Assembly (NCBI GenBank): GCA_037447605.1
Contig: CM074808.1
Location: 2,978,316-3,042,315 of the forward strand
DNA: 64,000 nucleotides
Origin: Zygnema circumcarinatum
Lineage: Eukaryota > Streptophyta > Zygnematophyceae > Zygnematales > Zygnemataceae
Direction of reading: 5' to 3'
Shown here: piece after piece, positions 48,789 through 58,922 of the stretch
Numbering within the stretch: position 1 is the first letter of the stretch
Layout: the number at the start of each line of letters is the position of its first letter
Made by a program: the position numbers and the translations under genes
Notes under the pieces: model-generated
Database searches by the model: none
The model's input: the letters and a program-made list of their open reading frames with translations, nothing else
Told to the model about the DNA's origin: nothing

Positions 48789-49139
48789 GGCGGTGTGTCT
48801 TCCCCTCAAATCCATACGGATGATATTCCGTCACAACGACAAGCGCGGACACATCAGCCGGTCGGCAGCTGCTCTCCTCCTTCCCTCCCCTCCCCCTATC
48901 CCTGCCACCCCTCTCAGCTATAAGGACAGCCTCCTGCTTCGGCCTGGTACCATTCGTACGAATTCGTACGTGTACGGGACATGCTAAAGTACATATACTG
49001 TACGGTGAAGTACGAAGAAGGTCAAACATGAAGTACCAATACGATACGATATCGAGACATTGACTTAAGAGTGGAGAGTCTCCTCTGGAGACGCCGCGGG
49101 CATTAAAGAAGTCGTGACTGTGGGTCAGAAATCAGAATA
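48789..49139. promoter_or_regulatory. Upstream region of the ELAPOR-like gene
   Basis: Contains the perfect 16-bp palindrome CGTACGAATTCGTACG at 48955-48970 about 170 bp upstream of the start codon, followed by more GTAC motifs to about 49040 (GTACGGTGAAGTACG). Confidence 0.45.
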
Positions 49140-49990
49140 GGGTTCGGGGTTCAGAGCGAAGGGTTTAGGGTTCAAAGTCCAAGCTTTAGGGTTCAAGTCT
49201 TTTTCGTTAAGGTGTAGTGTTCAAGGCTCGAAGTGTAGAATTCAAGGTGCAAGGTTAGGGTTCAAGGTGCAAGGTTTAGGGTTCAAACTGCAAGGTCTAG
49301 GGTTCTAGGTGCAAGGTCTAGGGTTCAAGCTGCAAGGTCTAGGATACAAGCTGCAAGGTCTAGGGTTCAAGCTGCAAGGTCTATGATACAAGCTGCAAGG
49401 TCTAGGGTTCAGGGTGCAAGGTCTAGGGTTCAAGCTGCAAGGTCTAGGGTTCAGGGTGCAAGGTCTAGGGTTCAAGCTGCAAGGTCTAGTGTTCAAGCTG
49501 CAAGGTCTAGGATACAAGCTGCAAGGTCTAGGGTTCAAGGTGCAAGGTCTAGGGTTCAAGATGCAAGGTCTAGGGTTCAAGATGCAAGGTCTAGGGTTCA
49601 AGATGCAAGGTCTAGGGTTCAAGGTGCAAGCTCTAGGGTTCAAGATGCAAGGTGTAGGTTTCAAGGTGATAAATCTAGGGTTCAACGTGCAAGGTCTAGG
49701 GTTCAAGGTGCAAGGTCTAGGGTTCAAGATGCAAGGTGTAGGGTTCAAGGTGAAAAATTTAGGGTTCAAGGTGCAAAGTCTAGGGTTCTAGGTGCAATGT
49801 CTAGGGTTCAAGGTGAAAGATCTAGGGTTCAAGGTGAAAGATCTAGGGTTCAAGGTGCAAGATCTAGGGTTCAACGTCCAAGATCTAGGGTTCAAGGTGC
49901 AAGGTTCAGGGTTTTAAGGTGGATTGTTTAAGGTTCAAGGGCCAAGGTTTAGGATTCAGCGCCTAGGGTTCAAGGTTGAAGTGAGACAGG
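49140..49990 (+). repeat. Array of 21-bp units built from three heptamers, TCTAGGG-like
   Basis: About 40 units, each roughly TCTAGGG + TTCAAGG + TGCAAGG with drift (TTCAAGC, ATGCAAGG, TTTAGGG at 49160 and 49275). The left part is irregular, the middle very regular. Because 21 is divisible by three, all frames on both strands stay open for long stretches; the resulting RVQGARS- and LNPRPC-type proteins are repeat artefacts. The first heptamer is one base from the TTTAGGG telomere repeat. Confidence 0.93.
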
Positions 49991-50555
49991 TTCTCTCTCG
50001 AGTCAGTGACACCCAGTTTTTGAGAGATTCTTGTAGAAGCCTTCTTTTTTGTAGAAGCCACATGCAGAAGCATCTCCGACTCACTTCACTTTCGGCCTTG
50101 ATTCCATTCATGCACTCTATTCATTCATTCGTTTCATGACAAATGCCAAGCCAATGCCAAATCTGTTTCATCGCATGCTATTGCAAGCATCCCCTGCAAT
50201 GCCATGCCATGCCATGCAATGTTGTCTCCTTCATCCTTCACTCAAGACAGCGACCAAAATGCCCAAAATGTGCGTAACGAGCTCTTGAGCACTTGAACAG
50301 AACTGGACATTCAAAACTTTGAGCCACGTCTACCGTCCGATCTGCCACGTGAGCAAATTTGCCAGATTGGCTACATGTAACCCAACCAGGGTCCCCTGCG
50401 CGCAACCTCAACTGAGACGGCCATGGAACAGCCCGCAAACTTGTGCCGACAAACGGCTCCATGTACGCGTCCGTACGTGTGAATCCGTTACCAGTTCACG
50501 CTCCCGTGCAACTGTGACAGCGACATGTCCCCATCGTGTTCCGCTCCTGCCCCTC
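49991..50555. other. Non-repetitive spacer between the two heptamer arrays
   Basis: No gene recognised. Contains a GCCATGC/CAATGCC mini-repeat near 50145-50220. Confidence 0.4.
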
Positions 50556-50559
50556 CTCC

Positions 50560-51200
50560 CTAAAGCCCGAATCCTTAAGCCTGAACCCTAAACCTAGGCC
50601 CTTATCCCTAAGCCCTGAGTCGTGAACCCTAAGCCCTGAGCCCGAGCCCTGAGCCCTAAGCCCTGAGCCCTGAGCCCTGAGCCCTGAGCCCTGAGCCCTG
50701 AGCCTTAAGCCCTGAGCCCTGAACACTTAAGCCCTGAGCCCTAGGTCCTGAGCCCTGAACCCTGAGCCCTAAGCCCTGAGCCCTGAACACTTGAGCCCTG
50801 AGCCCTGAACCCTAAGCCCTGAATCCTAAGCCCTAAGCCCTGAGCCCTGAGCATTGAACCCTAAGCCCTGAGCCCTACACCCTAAACCCTGAATCCTAAG
50901 CCCTAAGCCCTAAGCCCTGAGCCCTGAACCCTTAGCCCTGAGCCCTGAGCCCTGAGCATTGAACCCTAAGCCCTGAGCCCTACACCCTAAACCCTGAGCC
51001 CTAAGCCCTAAGCCCTGAACCCTAAGCCCTGAGCCCTACACCCTAAACCCTGAACCCCAAGCCCTGAGCCTTGAAGCCTAAGCCCTGAACCCTAAGCCCT
51101 AAGCCCTGAACCCTAAGCCCTGAGCCCTGAACCCTAAGCCCTAAGCCCTGAACCCTAAGCCCTAAGCCCTGAACCCTAAGCCCTAAGCCCTAAGCCCTGG
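50560..51200 (-). repeat. Degenerate telomere-like heptamer array (CCCTAAG/CCCTGAG/CCCTGAA)
   Basis: About 90 heptamers in near-perfect 7-bp register, mostly CCCTGAG and CCCTAAG with CCCTAAA and CCCTGAA. On the minus strand they read CTTAGGG/CTCAGGG/TTTAGGG, the plant/alga/alveolate telomere type. The array ends abruptly in the last codons of the WWE-WWE-PARP gene. Confidence 0.95.
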
Positions 51201-53267
51201 CGATGGTGAGCTCCAGCACGGGCAGCTGCTCCTCGGGGTGCGCGTGCACGAGGTAGCCGGGGCCGTCCACGAGGACACTGTCGCCGGCCGTTAGGATGAG
51301 GAAGACGAGGACCTTGCTCTGGCCGCGGGGAGGAGGGCGGGGGCGGTAGTATCGCTGGCTCACATCGGCAGTCTTGCCAAACCAGTCGCCGCGCTTATCG
51401 GCAACTCGCTTTTTCGGATCCATGCCCGTCTCAAAAATGGGATCAATGTTCGATTCCCATGTGCCGTGGAACACACATCGGAAGACTTCATCAAAAACTG
51501 CAGACAAGGAGTCCAGCATCTGCGAGCCTGCATCGATGTGGCGAGCAATAGAGTATGAAAACTCAAACTTCATTCACATGAGACACTAAAAATCTGCAAG
51601 CAAACAATAGACGTTGCATGCAGTCTTCCCTCAGTGAGGAGATCCTGTCGTCAAGCCAGCCATCCCCGGTCTTTCTTACGATTTATTCAAGTAAACAAAA
51701 CTGCCTTTTAGCCACGTAAACTTGAACATTTTAAGAAAATAAACTGGTGAGCCCGCCTCCGTCCTTTCGCATCAGAACAAGTCAGGCTCACTGCAGTCAT
51801 TGTCGGTAAACTTTACATGCTTGAGATATGAAGTACAGTGACCACACACCGCTTTTGTCGGCATCGCGTCTAATAAGCTGCTCCACGGAATCGACGAAAC
51901 GTTCGTACACAAAGGCTCCAGGCCTGAGATTTGGATTTCGCCTCTTCCCTTCAATCTGGTAATCCTTCATGTTCTTCATTGCCAAAGCCTCCACAAAGTT
52001 GTCGCAGCACATTGCCTCGAGGTAGGCATAGAGCAACTGCGGCCGAAGTTGAGTCATTCAAAATTTTAAGGAGATTTAGACGCACAACACAGGTGACTTG
52101 ATTTCTTCAACTGATTGTGATTTCTGCTTTACGGAACAAAAAAGCAGGTAAATCATACCATCAAACAGGGGGATGATCTTCAAACTAGGGGGCAGAACGC
52201 ACCTACCCCTGGTTTTAAAGTTTACCTCAATCACGAATACAAAGGTGAGGCCACACCTTTACGTCTATATTAGCTTCGTTTAAGTGCTTCGTGATGATAA
52301 CTTACCGGTCGACTGTAGTCGGATGAAGCAGAGAAGGCCAACGACAGAAATGCAAGCGGCGATTTAGGAAACAGAATCACGATGTCTTCTTCCCACTTCC
52401 ACTGAAGGTCCTTTTGCTTCATTCGCACGAGATCAATGAGATACGTTCGTTTCACGAAAGGGCAATTTATGGTGCATATGAGCGAACGCTGATTAGCTGC
52501 TGCAGCTCCCAGTATGGCTTGAGAAGTAGTTGCATCGTGCTGATGAAGTTCCCCTTGCTCATCAATCCAATGTACACTTGGCCCAATTTGGGAGGTCTAT
52601 GTTCCATACAGATCCACACAAACATTTACAGAAGATTGCAGGAGAAATTCACAAAAAAATCACAGGAGGTGACGCTAGCAACTATTAGTAGTCTCCAATG
52701 TCTATAGACGAAATATGAACCGCATGAACGGCTTTTATATGATTTCGGTGTCATCTTCTGAAAGCATTCAGTTCAACAAATGTACCACTGACGCATAGAC
52801 AACTAAGATATCCTGGAGATGTCGAGAAGACGTGTCCTTCCTAGAAAAACGTGGACTTAACAAGGATAGAGTTCTTGCATGCTGCTATACAAAGAGATTA
52901 AGGGAGTGCTTTCTTTAGGGACTTCTGTAAGCTCAAATAAAGAAGATGGAAGCGCTGAACGCACCCTTGGCTGGATCGCTTTCAGTCCTACCAAGGACTG
53001 CGAACTCTGTGCGTTCACAATCTTGATCTCCCTTGTGTACCCACTTTCGGCATTTGTCTGCTTCAGAGTTTGCATATTCGCAGTGTAGCGCGCTCCATCG
53101 GGATGAACGCGAGATACAATCGTGCCAAGGTCTATAGTTCGCAGGCGAAGGGTAAAAGCTGCCCTCAGCTTATCCTCCTGAGCTGCAGTGTACTGGCGCC
53201 ACTTGGCATCGTCTCGCCACCATATCCCTGGCTGTGTCGGATCTGCACATGGCGATGTTATGCACAT
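51190..53267 (-). CDS. WWE-WWE-PARP protein (PARP-like ADP-ribosyltransferase)
   Basis: Exons 52965-53267, 52306-52596, 51850-52036 and 51190-51497 join in phase to 362 residues. Residues about 13-80 are a WWE domain (GIWWRDDAKWRQYT ... VQTLKQ-like end GYTREIKI); about 105-165 a second WWE (SVHWIDEQGELHQHD ... RTYLIDLVRMKQKD). WWE domains bind ADP-ribose-type ligands. A linking exon is followed by a PARP catalytic fold: VFHGTWESNIDPIFETGMD (His at about 271), WFGKTADVSQRYYRP (Tyr), KVLVFLILTAGD and LPVLELTIA. The final codons and TAG stop lie within the telomere-like array, so the C-terminus may have been cut back. The 5' half is duplicated at 62.6-64 kb. Start: ATG at 53267, conserved in the duplicate. 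The join into exon 4 uses an acceptor inside a longer open frame, the only choice without a stop. Confidence 0.8.
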
Positions 53268-53840
53268 GATGTGAAATCCCTGTGAACAGATTTGATTTCA
53301 GCCTTCGCTTCTACAAGGAAACCGGTAGTGCAACTCAGTGTGCCTGTTCCAGATGCGGCAAAATGCTTTGAGCGCAAATGGTAGCTTCCAACTCGAGACA
53401 GTTGCGAACTAGCTCGTTATCTCTCCTACAGAAAGCAACTCGCGCAGAGCAGACACCGCTCTTACGACGACGCTTAACAGTGTCAAAAGGCAGGTCTAGC
53501 CTTGCAGCACTAAAGGGGTTGCCACTCGACTTTCTTCCTCAAATACCTTTTTGTTCTTCTCCTCCCTGCTTTGCGCACGCATGCCAATCCAGAGAAGTGT
53601 CGTTGAAGGCCGAGAGACTGCATGGCCCTGCATGCCACCAGGGAGGCATTCCTCGTCGCAAGGTTCCCTCGTAAACATTCACATGTTTGTACCAACGCTT
53701 GTTCTCGTTCTGCCTGGACGACGTTCGCAACAGCGAACACGCACGCAGTTCAACGCTCGCAGCCACCATAGAAATGACGCCTGTTCGGTATTTCCGTGTC
53801 CCGACCTCGCTTGTTGAACGACGCGTGAAGTCGCTGACCG
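52494..53840. repeat. Direct duplication, copy 1 (5' half of the WWE-WWE-PARP gene and upstream DNA)
   Basis: Co-linear with 62620-64000 at an offset of about 10.13-10.16 kb. Exons, intron and upstream DNA are all similar, with few indels. Homology starts sharply at TAGCTGCTGCAGCTCCC inside the second WWE exon. Confidence 0.9.
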
Positions 53841-53957
53841 TCAGTTCGCAGATTAGGGCTGTGTCATTCAGCGCTTGTTTCGGTTCCTGTACGGCCGTAA
53901 CACGTGTCAGGACTCAAGAGGTTGTCCACGCTGTAAAGGCCCTGAACGACCCTCCGT
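53268..53957. other. Upstream region of the WWE-WWE-PARP gene
   Basis: Conserved in the duplicate up to about 53840. Open frames on both strands, but the substitutions between copies break or shift them (the two copies end differently), so I do not call a gene. Confidence 0.4.
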
Positions 53958-54290
53958 TGGTTCGGCAACCAATGGCCAACCATTGGATTGCACGGCCAAC
54001 CATTGGATTGCAAGGCCAACCATTGGATTACACGGCCAACCATTGGATTCCAAGCCAACCATTGGATTGCAGGACACCAATGGATTGCACTGCCAACCAT
54101 TGGGTTGCAGGCCAACCATTGGATTGCGCTTCCAACGATTGACTACAATGAATGCTGCGCAACCGATCGAATGATTGGCAACCATTGGCATCCAATGGTT
54201 ACAACCACTGGCAATGGTTGACTCGGTCCTCCGGCAATGGTTGCGAACATGGGAATGGTAGGCAACCATTGCAATGATTTAAACCATTGT
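53958..54290 (+). repeat. Tandem repeat of about 18-20 bp with core CCAACCATTGGATTGC
   Basis: About nine units GGCCAACCATTGGATTGCA with changes in spacing, then looser CAACCATTGG motifs to 54290. Same core as 958-1146. The core CCAACCATTGG is itself nearly palindromic (CCAAtggttGG). Confidence 0.9.
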
Positions 54291-54858
54291 AAAGTTTGCC
54301 TGGGTCGCCATCCAATAGGGGGAGTCAGACCTTGACCATCGCCGGCGGAATTGAAAGATTTCGCCGGCGAAAAGGTATTGATTTCGAATGCAGAATTCGG
54401 GTCGGAAACCGCGGCTCCCCCCGAACCTGTGTGTCACGTCCGTACGGCGGAATAGGCTACAAAAATGCCCCCAAATTTCTGAATTCTGCTCGCCGAAACG
54501 CAGGGCCTCCGGAGGCCCTGCGTTTCGAAATTCCAGCTTTCCGCCGATGAGGAATCGTGCCCCGCCTTGTCGCCATGCGCGTCACTCACGTGCGAGCGCC
54601 TCACCGCCGCCGCCCGGACGCCGCGACCCGCCGCCGCGCAGAGCAGCGTTTCAGTGCTGGCACAGTTTTAGGGTTTCTCTTTCTCCCACCAACAACACCC
54701 ACCTTGCGGCAACCGCGTCCTCACGGACCTCTAAGCACCACGGGAGAGTGGTCAGCGAGGACGCGAAGTGACGACGGCGGAGTTGAGCAGCGGTGAGTCC
54801 TTGCCCTTGCACCTGCCCCTGCCTCCCTCGCCCTGGCCCATGCCTCCCTTGTCTCCCT

Positions 54859-56645
54859 TGCTGCTCTTTCTGCTGCTGCTGCTGCTGCTGCTGTTTTTTT
54901 TTTGCTGCTTCTTTTTCTGCTGCTGCTGTTTCTGCTGCTGCTGCTGCTTTTTTTTGCTGCTTTTTTTTTGCTGCTGCTTTTTTTTTTGCTGCTGCTGCTA
55001 TTTCTGTGCTGCTGCTGCTCGTGCTTCTGTTGTTCCTCCTGCTGCTGCTGCTGCTATTGCTGCTGCTACTCTTGCTGCTGCTGCTGCTGCTGGTTTTTTT
55101 GCTGCTGCTGTTTCTGCTGCTCATGCTGGTTTATTTTTGCTGCTTCTTTTTCTGCTGCTGTTGTTATTGCTGTGCTGCTGCTGCTGGTTTTTTTGCTGCT
55201 GCTGTTTCTGCTGCTCATGCTGGTTTATTTTTGCTGCTTCTTTTTCTGCTGCTGTTGTTATTGCTGTGCTGCTGCTGCTGGTTTTTTTGCTGCTGCTGTT
55301 TCTGCTGCTGCTGTTATGGCTGCTGCTGCTATTGCTGGTGCTACTCTTGCTGCTGGTGCTGGCTGCTACTTCTGCTTCTGCTGTTGCTATTGCTGCTTCT
55401 TCTGCTGTTGCTACTGCTGCTGCTTCTTTTTCTGCTGCTGCTGCTGCTGCTGCTGCTGTTTCTGCTGCTGCTGCTGCTGCTGTTTCTGCTGCTGCTGCTG
55501 GTTTTTTTTTGCTGCTTCTTTTTCTGCTGCTGTTGCTATTGCTGTGCTGCTGTTGCTGCTGCTTTTCTTGCTGGTGCTTTTTTTTGCTGCTGCTGCTATT
55601 TCTGTGCTGCTGCTGCTCGTGCTTCTGTTGTTCCTCCTGCTGCTGCTGCTGCTATTGCTGCTGCTACTCTTGCTGCTGCTGCTGCTGCTGGTTTTTTTGC
55701 TGCTGCTGTTTCTGCTGCTGCTGCTGGTTTTTTTTTGCTGCTTCTTTTTCTGCTGCTGTTGCTATTGCTGTGCTGCTGCTGCTGGTTTTTTTGCTGCTGC
55801 TGTTTCTGCTGCTGCTGTTATGGCTGCTGCTGCTATTGCTGCTGCTACTCTTGCTGCTACTCTTGCTGCTGGTGCTGGCTGCTACTTCTGCTTCTGATGT
55901 TGCTACTGCTGCTGCTTCATTTTCTGCTGCTGCTGCTGCTGGTTTTTTTTTGCTGCTTCTATTTCTGCTGCTGTTGCTATTGCTGTGCTGCTGCTGCTGG
56001 TTTTTTTGCTGCTGCTGTTTCTGCTGCTGCTGCTGGTTTTTCTGCTGCTGCTGCTGCTCGTGCTTCTGTTGTTCCTCCTGCTGCTGCTGCTGCTATTGCT
56101 GCTGCTACTCTGCTGTTGTTGCTGCTGCTGCTGCTGCTGGTTTTTTTGCTGCTGCTGTTTCTGCTGCTGCTGCTGGTTTTTCTGCTGCTGCTGCTGCTGC
56201 TGCTGTTTCTGCTGCTGCTGCTGGTTTTTTTGCTGCTGCTATTTCTGTGCTGCTGCTGCTCGTGCTTCTGTTGTTCCTGCTGCTGCTGCGGCTCTTGCTG
56301 CTGGTGCTGGCTGCTGCTTCTGCTTCTGCTGTTGCTACTGCTGCTGCTTCTGCTGTTGCTACTGCTGCTGCTTCTTTTTCTGCTGCTGCTGCTGCTACTA
56401 CTGCTGTTGTTGTTGCTGTTGGTGCTGCTGCTGTTGTTGCTTCTGCTTCTGTTGTTGCTCTTATTGCTTCTGTTTTTTTTGCTGCTGCTTTTTCTATTGC
56501 TGTTGCGGCTAATGCTTCTGCTTCTTTTTCTGCTGCTGCTACTGTTGCTGTGCTGTTGCTCCTGCTCCCACTCCTGCTCCTCCTCCTGCTGCTGCTGCTG
56601 CTGTTGCGGTTGCTGCCCTTGCTGCTCTTGCTGCTGCTGCTACAG
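54859..56645 (+). repeat. CTG-triplet array interrupted by T-tracts
   Basis: About 1.8 kb dominated by (CTG)n and TTTCTG with T6-T9 tracts. Higher-order units of about 100-300 bp recur (blocks with GTGCTTCTGTTGTTCCTCC recur at least four times). All three forward frames are open for hundreds of codons, giving Leu/Ala/Cys-only products with no start context, no splice structure and no domain; I treat these as non-coding. Confidence 0.93.
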
Positions 56646-56700
56646 CATTCATTTTGTTTTTTTGCTGCACAACAGCATTCATTTTTTTTTTTTGCTGCTG

Positions 56701-56770
56701 CATTTCCCATTCCGCATTCAGCATTCCGCATTCTGCATTCAACATTCGGCATTCCGCATTCCGCATTCTG
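56701..56770 (+). repeat. Ten CATTCNN heptamers
   Basis: Exactly 70 bp: CATTTCC, CATTCCG, CATTCAG, CATTCCG, CATTCTG, CATTCAA, CATTCGG, CATTCCG, CATTCCG, CATTCTG. Complementary copies lie at 58381-58450 and 58866-58922. Confidence 0.92.
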
Positions 56771-56917
56771 CCTCCCTTGCACTTGCTCCAGCCTCTCTTG
56801 CCTTTGCCCCTTGCTGTGTTGCCCTTGCCTCTGTCTTCCTTGCTTTTGCCCCTCGTTTCTTTTCTTATGCTTCTGTTGTGTGTATGATTGTATGTCATTC
56901 TTTCCTCTCCCTATTAA

Positions 56918-56987
56918 GTTGAAGTGGCAGATTGGTTACGCAACTGTTGCAAAACAGTAATAAAGGGGTTCAAATCCCCTCTTCAAC
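56918..56987 (+). tRNA. tRNA-like unit, Cys(GCA)-like, copy 1
   Basis: 70 nt folding as a cloverleaf: acceptor GTTGAAG/CTTCAAC, D arm with loop GATTGGTTA (one stem mismatch), anticodon region ACTGTTGCAAAACAGT with GCA in the expected place but an awkward 6- or 8-nt loop, T arm AGGGG-TTCAAAT-CCCCT. A box (TGGCAGATTGG) and B box (GGTTCAAATCC) fit pol III promoters. The TTCAAATC T-loop and GCA anticodon recall organellar tRNA-Cys. Embedded in repeats, so likely the head of a SINE-like element or a tRNA pseudogene. Confidence 0.5.
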
Positions 56988-57199
56988 TTGTAGTGTTTAT
57001 TCACTTTTCTATTTTTATTTATTTAAACTTTTTGTGTTTTTGCTTCATATGCCAAATATTTTTTGTTATTTTTTTTTTTTTTTTTTTTTGTTTTTATTCT
57101 ATCTATCTACTCTTTATTCTATATTTTATCCTATCTGCTGTTGCTGTTGCTGCTGTTGCTCTTGCTGCTGTTGCAACATTCTTTTTTTTTTGTTTTTGA

Positions 57200-57365
57200 T
57201 GCTGCTTTCTGCAATACGCATTTTGCCTCCCTTGCTCCTGCCCCAGTCTCCCTTGCCTTTGCCCTTTGCTGTGTTGCCCTTGCCTTTGTCTTCCTTGCCT
57301 TTGCTTGTGCCCCTCTTCCTTTGCTTATGCTTCTGTTGTGTGTATGATTGTATGTCATTGAACTT
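57200..57365 (+). repeat. Partial second copy of the CTTGCC-rich module
   Basis: Repeats the segment of 56765-56905 (TTGCCTTTGCCC...GTTGTGTGTATGATTGTATG) but breaks off before the tRNA-like unit. Confidence 0.75.
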
Positions 57366-57455
57366 TGAATTGGGTTGTTGTTTTAGCGCAATTTAGAACA
57401 TTGAATACGCTTCTCCCATGAATGTACAAATGAAACACAAAGTAATGGCTTGTGT

Positions 57456-57630
57456 GGAATCTCAAGTGAAGATGCAACGACAAAGACTGGAGTGGGAGAA
57501 ACAACAATGAGAGTTTTACTGAGGCAAGGCAAATCCAAGATCAAGAAGTGGAATCTCAAGTGAAGATGAAACGAATTGGAGTGGGAGAAACAACAATGAG
57601 AGTTTACTGAGGCAAGGCGAATCCAAGATG
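57456..57630 (+). repeat. Tandem duplication of about 85-93 bp
   Basis: GGAATCTCAAGTGAAGATG begins two adjacent copies (57455 and 57551) that share GGAGTGGGAGAAACAACAAT and CTGAGGCAAGGC. This lies in the central unique part of the inverted repeat. Confidence 0.85.
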
Positions 57631-58166
57631 AAGAAGAAGTACAGAAATTACAAATCTAAGATTCTTAAGAAGAACACAGATTACGCATTATTGGAGCAGC
57701 GTAAAAACCCATCAATGTTAAAACATGATATTATTTGCAATTAGAATCGCTTAAAGTAGGATATAGGAGAACTCAAAAAAGTGTGTGCATAGAGAGAGGG
57801 AGGGAGGGAGGGCAGGGGGGGGATGTCTTAGTGATGCCAGTATTTACTAAATTGAGAATGAATGGCACAAGTTTTTATAATGAGACATGGTTTTTATTTT
57901 GTATACAAGAAGTATTTTTATATATGTTTGTGTGTATGTATATATGTGTATGAATTATTTGCGTTAATGTGTTTTTATAAGAACAAAGAAAGAGTAGTAG
58001 TTGTGTATGCTAAAAGGAAGATTCAGAAACATTTATACAATCTTATCAATTGAAACAAATAAAGGCAAAAAGCAAAAAAGACAACAAAAAAATAACAACA
58101 AATATTTGACATATGACGCAAAAACACCAAAACTATAAATGAATAAATATAGAATAAACACTACAA

Positions 58167-58236
58167 GTTGAAGAGGGAATTTGAACCCTTCTATTATTGT
58201 TTTGCAATAGTTGCGTAACCAATTCGCCACTTCGAC
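58167..58236 (-). tRNA. tRNA-like unit, copy 2
   Basis: Same 70-nt unit on the minus strand. Acceptor GTCGAAG against CTTCAAC has one mismatch, and changes in the anticodon stem (ACTATTGCAAAACAAT) are not fully compensating, so this copy looks degenerate. Confidence 0.4.
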
Positions 58237-58380
58237 TTAATTGGAAGGGGAGGAATAACGTACACTCATACACACAACACAAGCATAGGCAAAGGAACTG
58301 GAGGCGCTAGACAGAGGCAAGGGCAACATAGTAAGGGGCAAAGGCAAGGGAGGCAGGGCAAGGGCAAGGGAGGCAGACTG

Positions 58381-58450
58381 CGAAATGCAGAATGCGGAAT
58401 GCAGAATGCAGAATGCGGAATGCCGACTAGGGAATGCGGAATGCAAAATG
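58381..58450 (-). repeat. CATTCNN heptamers, second copy
   Basis: GAATGCG/GAATGCA units on the plus strand, interrupted once by CCGACTAGG. Confidence 0.85.
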
Positions 58451-58639
58451 TAGCAGCAAAAGAAAAAGCATGCCGCAATAGCAATAGCAGTAGCAGAAGC
58501 AGATAGAATAATATATAGAATAAAGAATGGATAGATAGAATAAAAACAACTAGAAAAAATAACAACATATGCTTGGCATATGAAGCAAAAACACAAAAAC
58601 TTTAAATAATAAAAATAGAAGAATGAATAAACACTACAA

Positions 58640-58709
58640 GTCGAAGAGGGGATTTGAACCCCTTTACTACTGTTTTGCAACAGTTGCGTAACCAATCCGC
58701 CACTTCGAC
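58640..58709 (-). tRNA. tRNA-like unit, copy 3 (best preserved)
   Basis: Acceptor GTCGAAG/CTTCGAC pairs perfectly, D stem GCG/CGC is restored, T arm AGGGG/CCCCT intact. The anticodon loop problem (TTGCAAAA between ACTG and CAGT) is shared by copy 1, so it is a property of the family. Confidence 0.5.
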
Positions 58710-58865
58710 TTAATGGGGAGGGGAAGGAATAACACACACTCATACACGCAGCAAAAGCATAAGCGAAGGAATGAGAGGCACAAGCAAAAGGAAGGGAAGA
58801 CAGAGGCAAGGGCAACACAGCAAGGGGCAAAGGCAAAGGAGGCTGGGGCATGGGCAAGGGAGGCA

Positions 58866-58922
58866 AAATGCGGAATGCGGATTGCGAAATGAGGAATGAA
58901 GAATGCAGAATACCAAATGCAA
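58866..58922 (-). repeat. CATTCNN heptamers, third copy (degenerate)
   Basis: GAATGCGGATTGCGAAATGAGGAATG-type units with more substitutions than the other two copies. Confidence 0.75.

Larger units (their letters stand above)
54300..57360 (+). repeat. Left arm of a large imperfect inverted repeat
   Basis: Contains, in order: AGGGGGAGTCAGACCTTGAC at 54318, a TTTTAGGGTTT at 54667-54677, ACGACGGCGGAGTTGAGCAG with GCGGTGAGTCCTTGCCC at 54769-54804, the CTG array, the CATTCNN heptamers, a CTTGCC-rich segment, a tRNA-like unit and a second partial module (57200-57360). The same elements occur in reverse order and strand in 58150-60010. Confidence 0.8.

Noticed and set aside
49305-49931. Open frames of 125-182 residues on both strands
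   Set aside because: Product of the 21-bp repeat, which keeps every frame open; residues repeat every seven positions.
51498-51573. Using the ATG at 51573 as the start of the PARP exon
   Set aside because: An in-frame TGA lies just before it and the exon joins the preceding WWE exons in phase from 51497, so a separate start is not needed.
53378-53817. Plus-strand gene in the DNA upstream of the WWE-WWE-PARP gene, conserved in the duplicate
   Set aside because: The two copies share sequence, but frames diverge by indels and end differently; conservation is explained by recent duplication.
54768-56960. 730-residue open frame and two other frames of similar length on the plus strand
   Set aside because: Composed almost only of Leu, Ala, Cys and Phe from CTG and T-tracts; all three frames are open, as expected from triplet repeats without stops. 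No domain or splice structure.
57735-58053. Small frames in the centre of the inverted repeat
   Set aside because: AT-rich, no motifs, overlapping in several frames.
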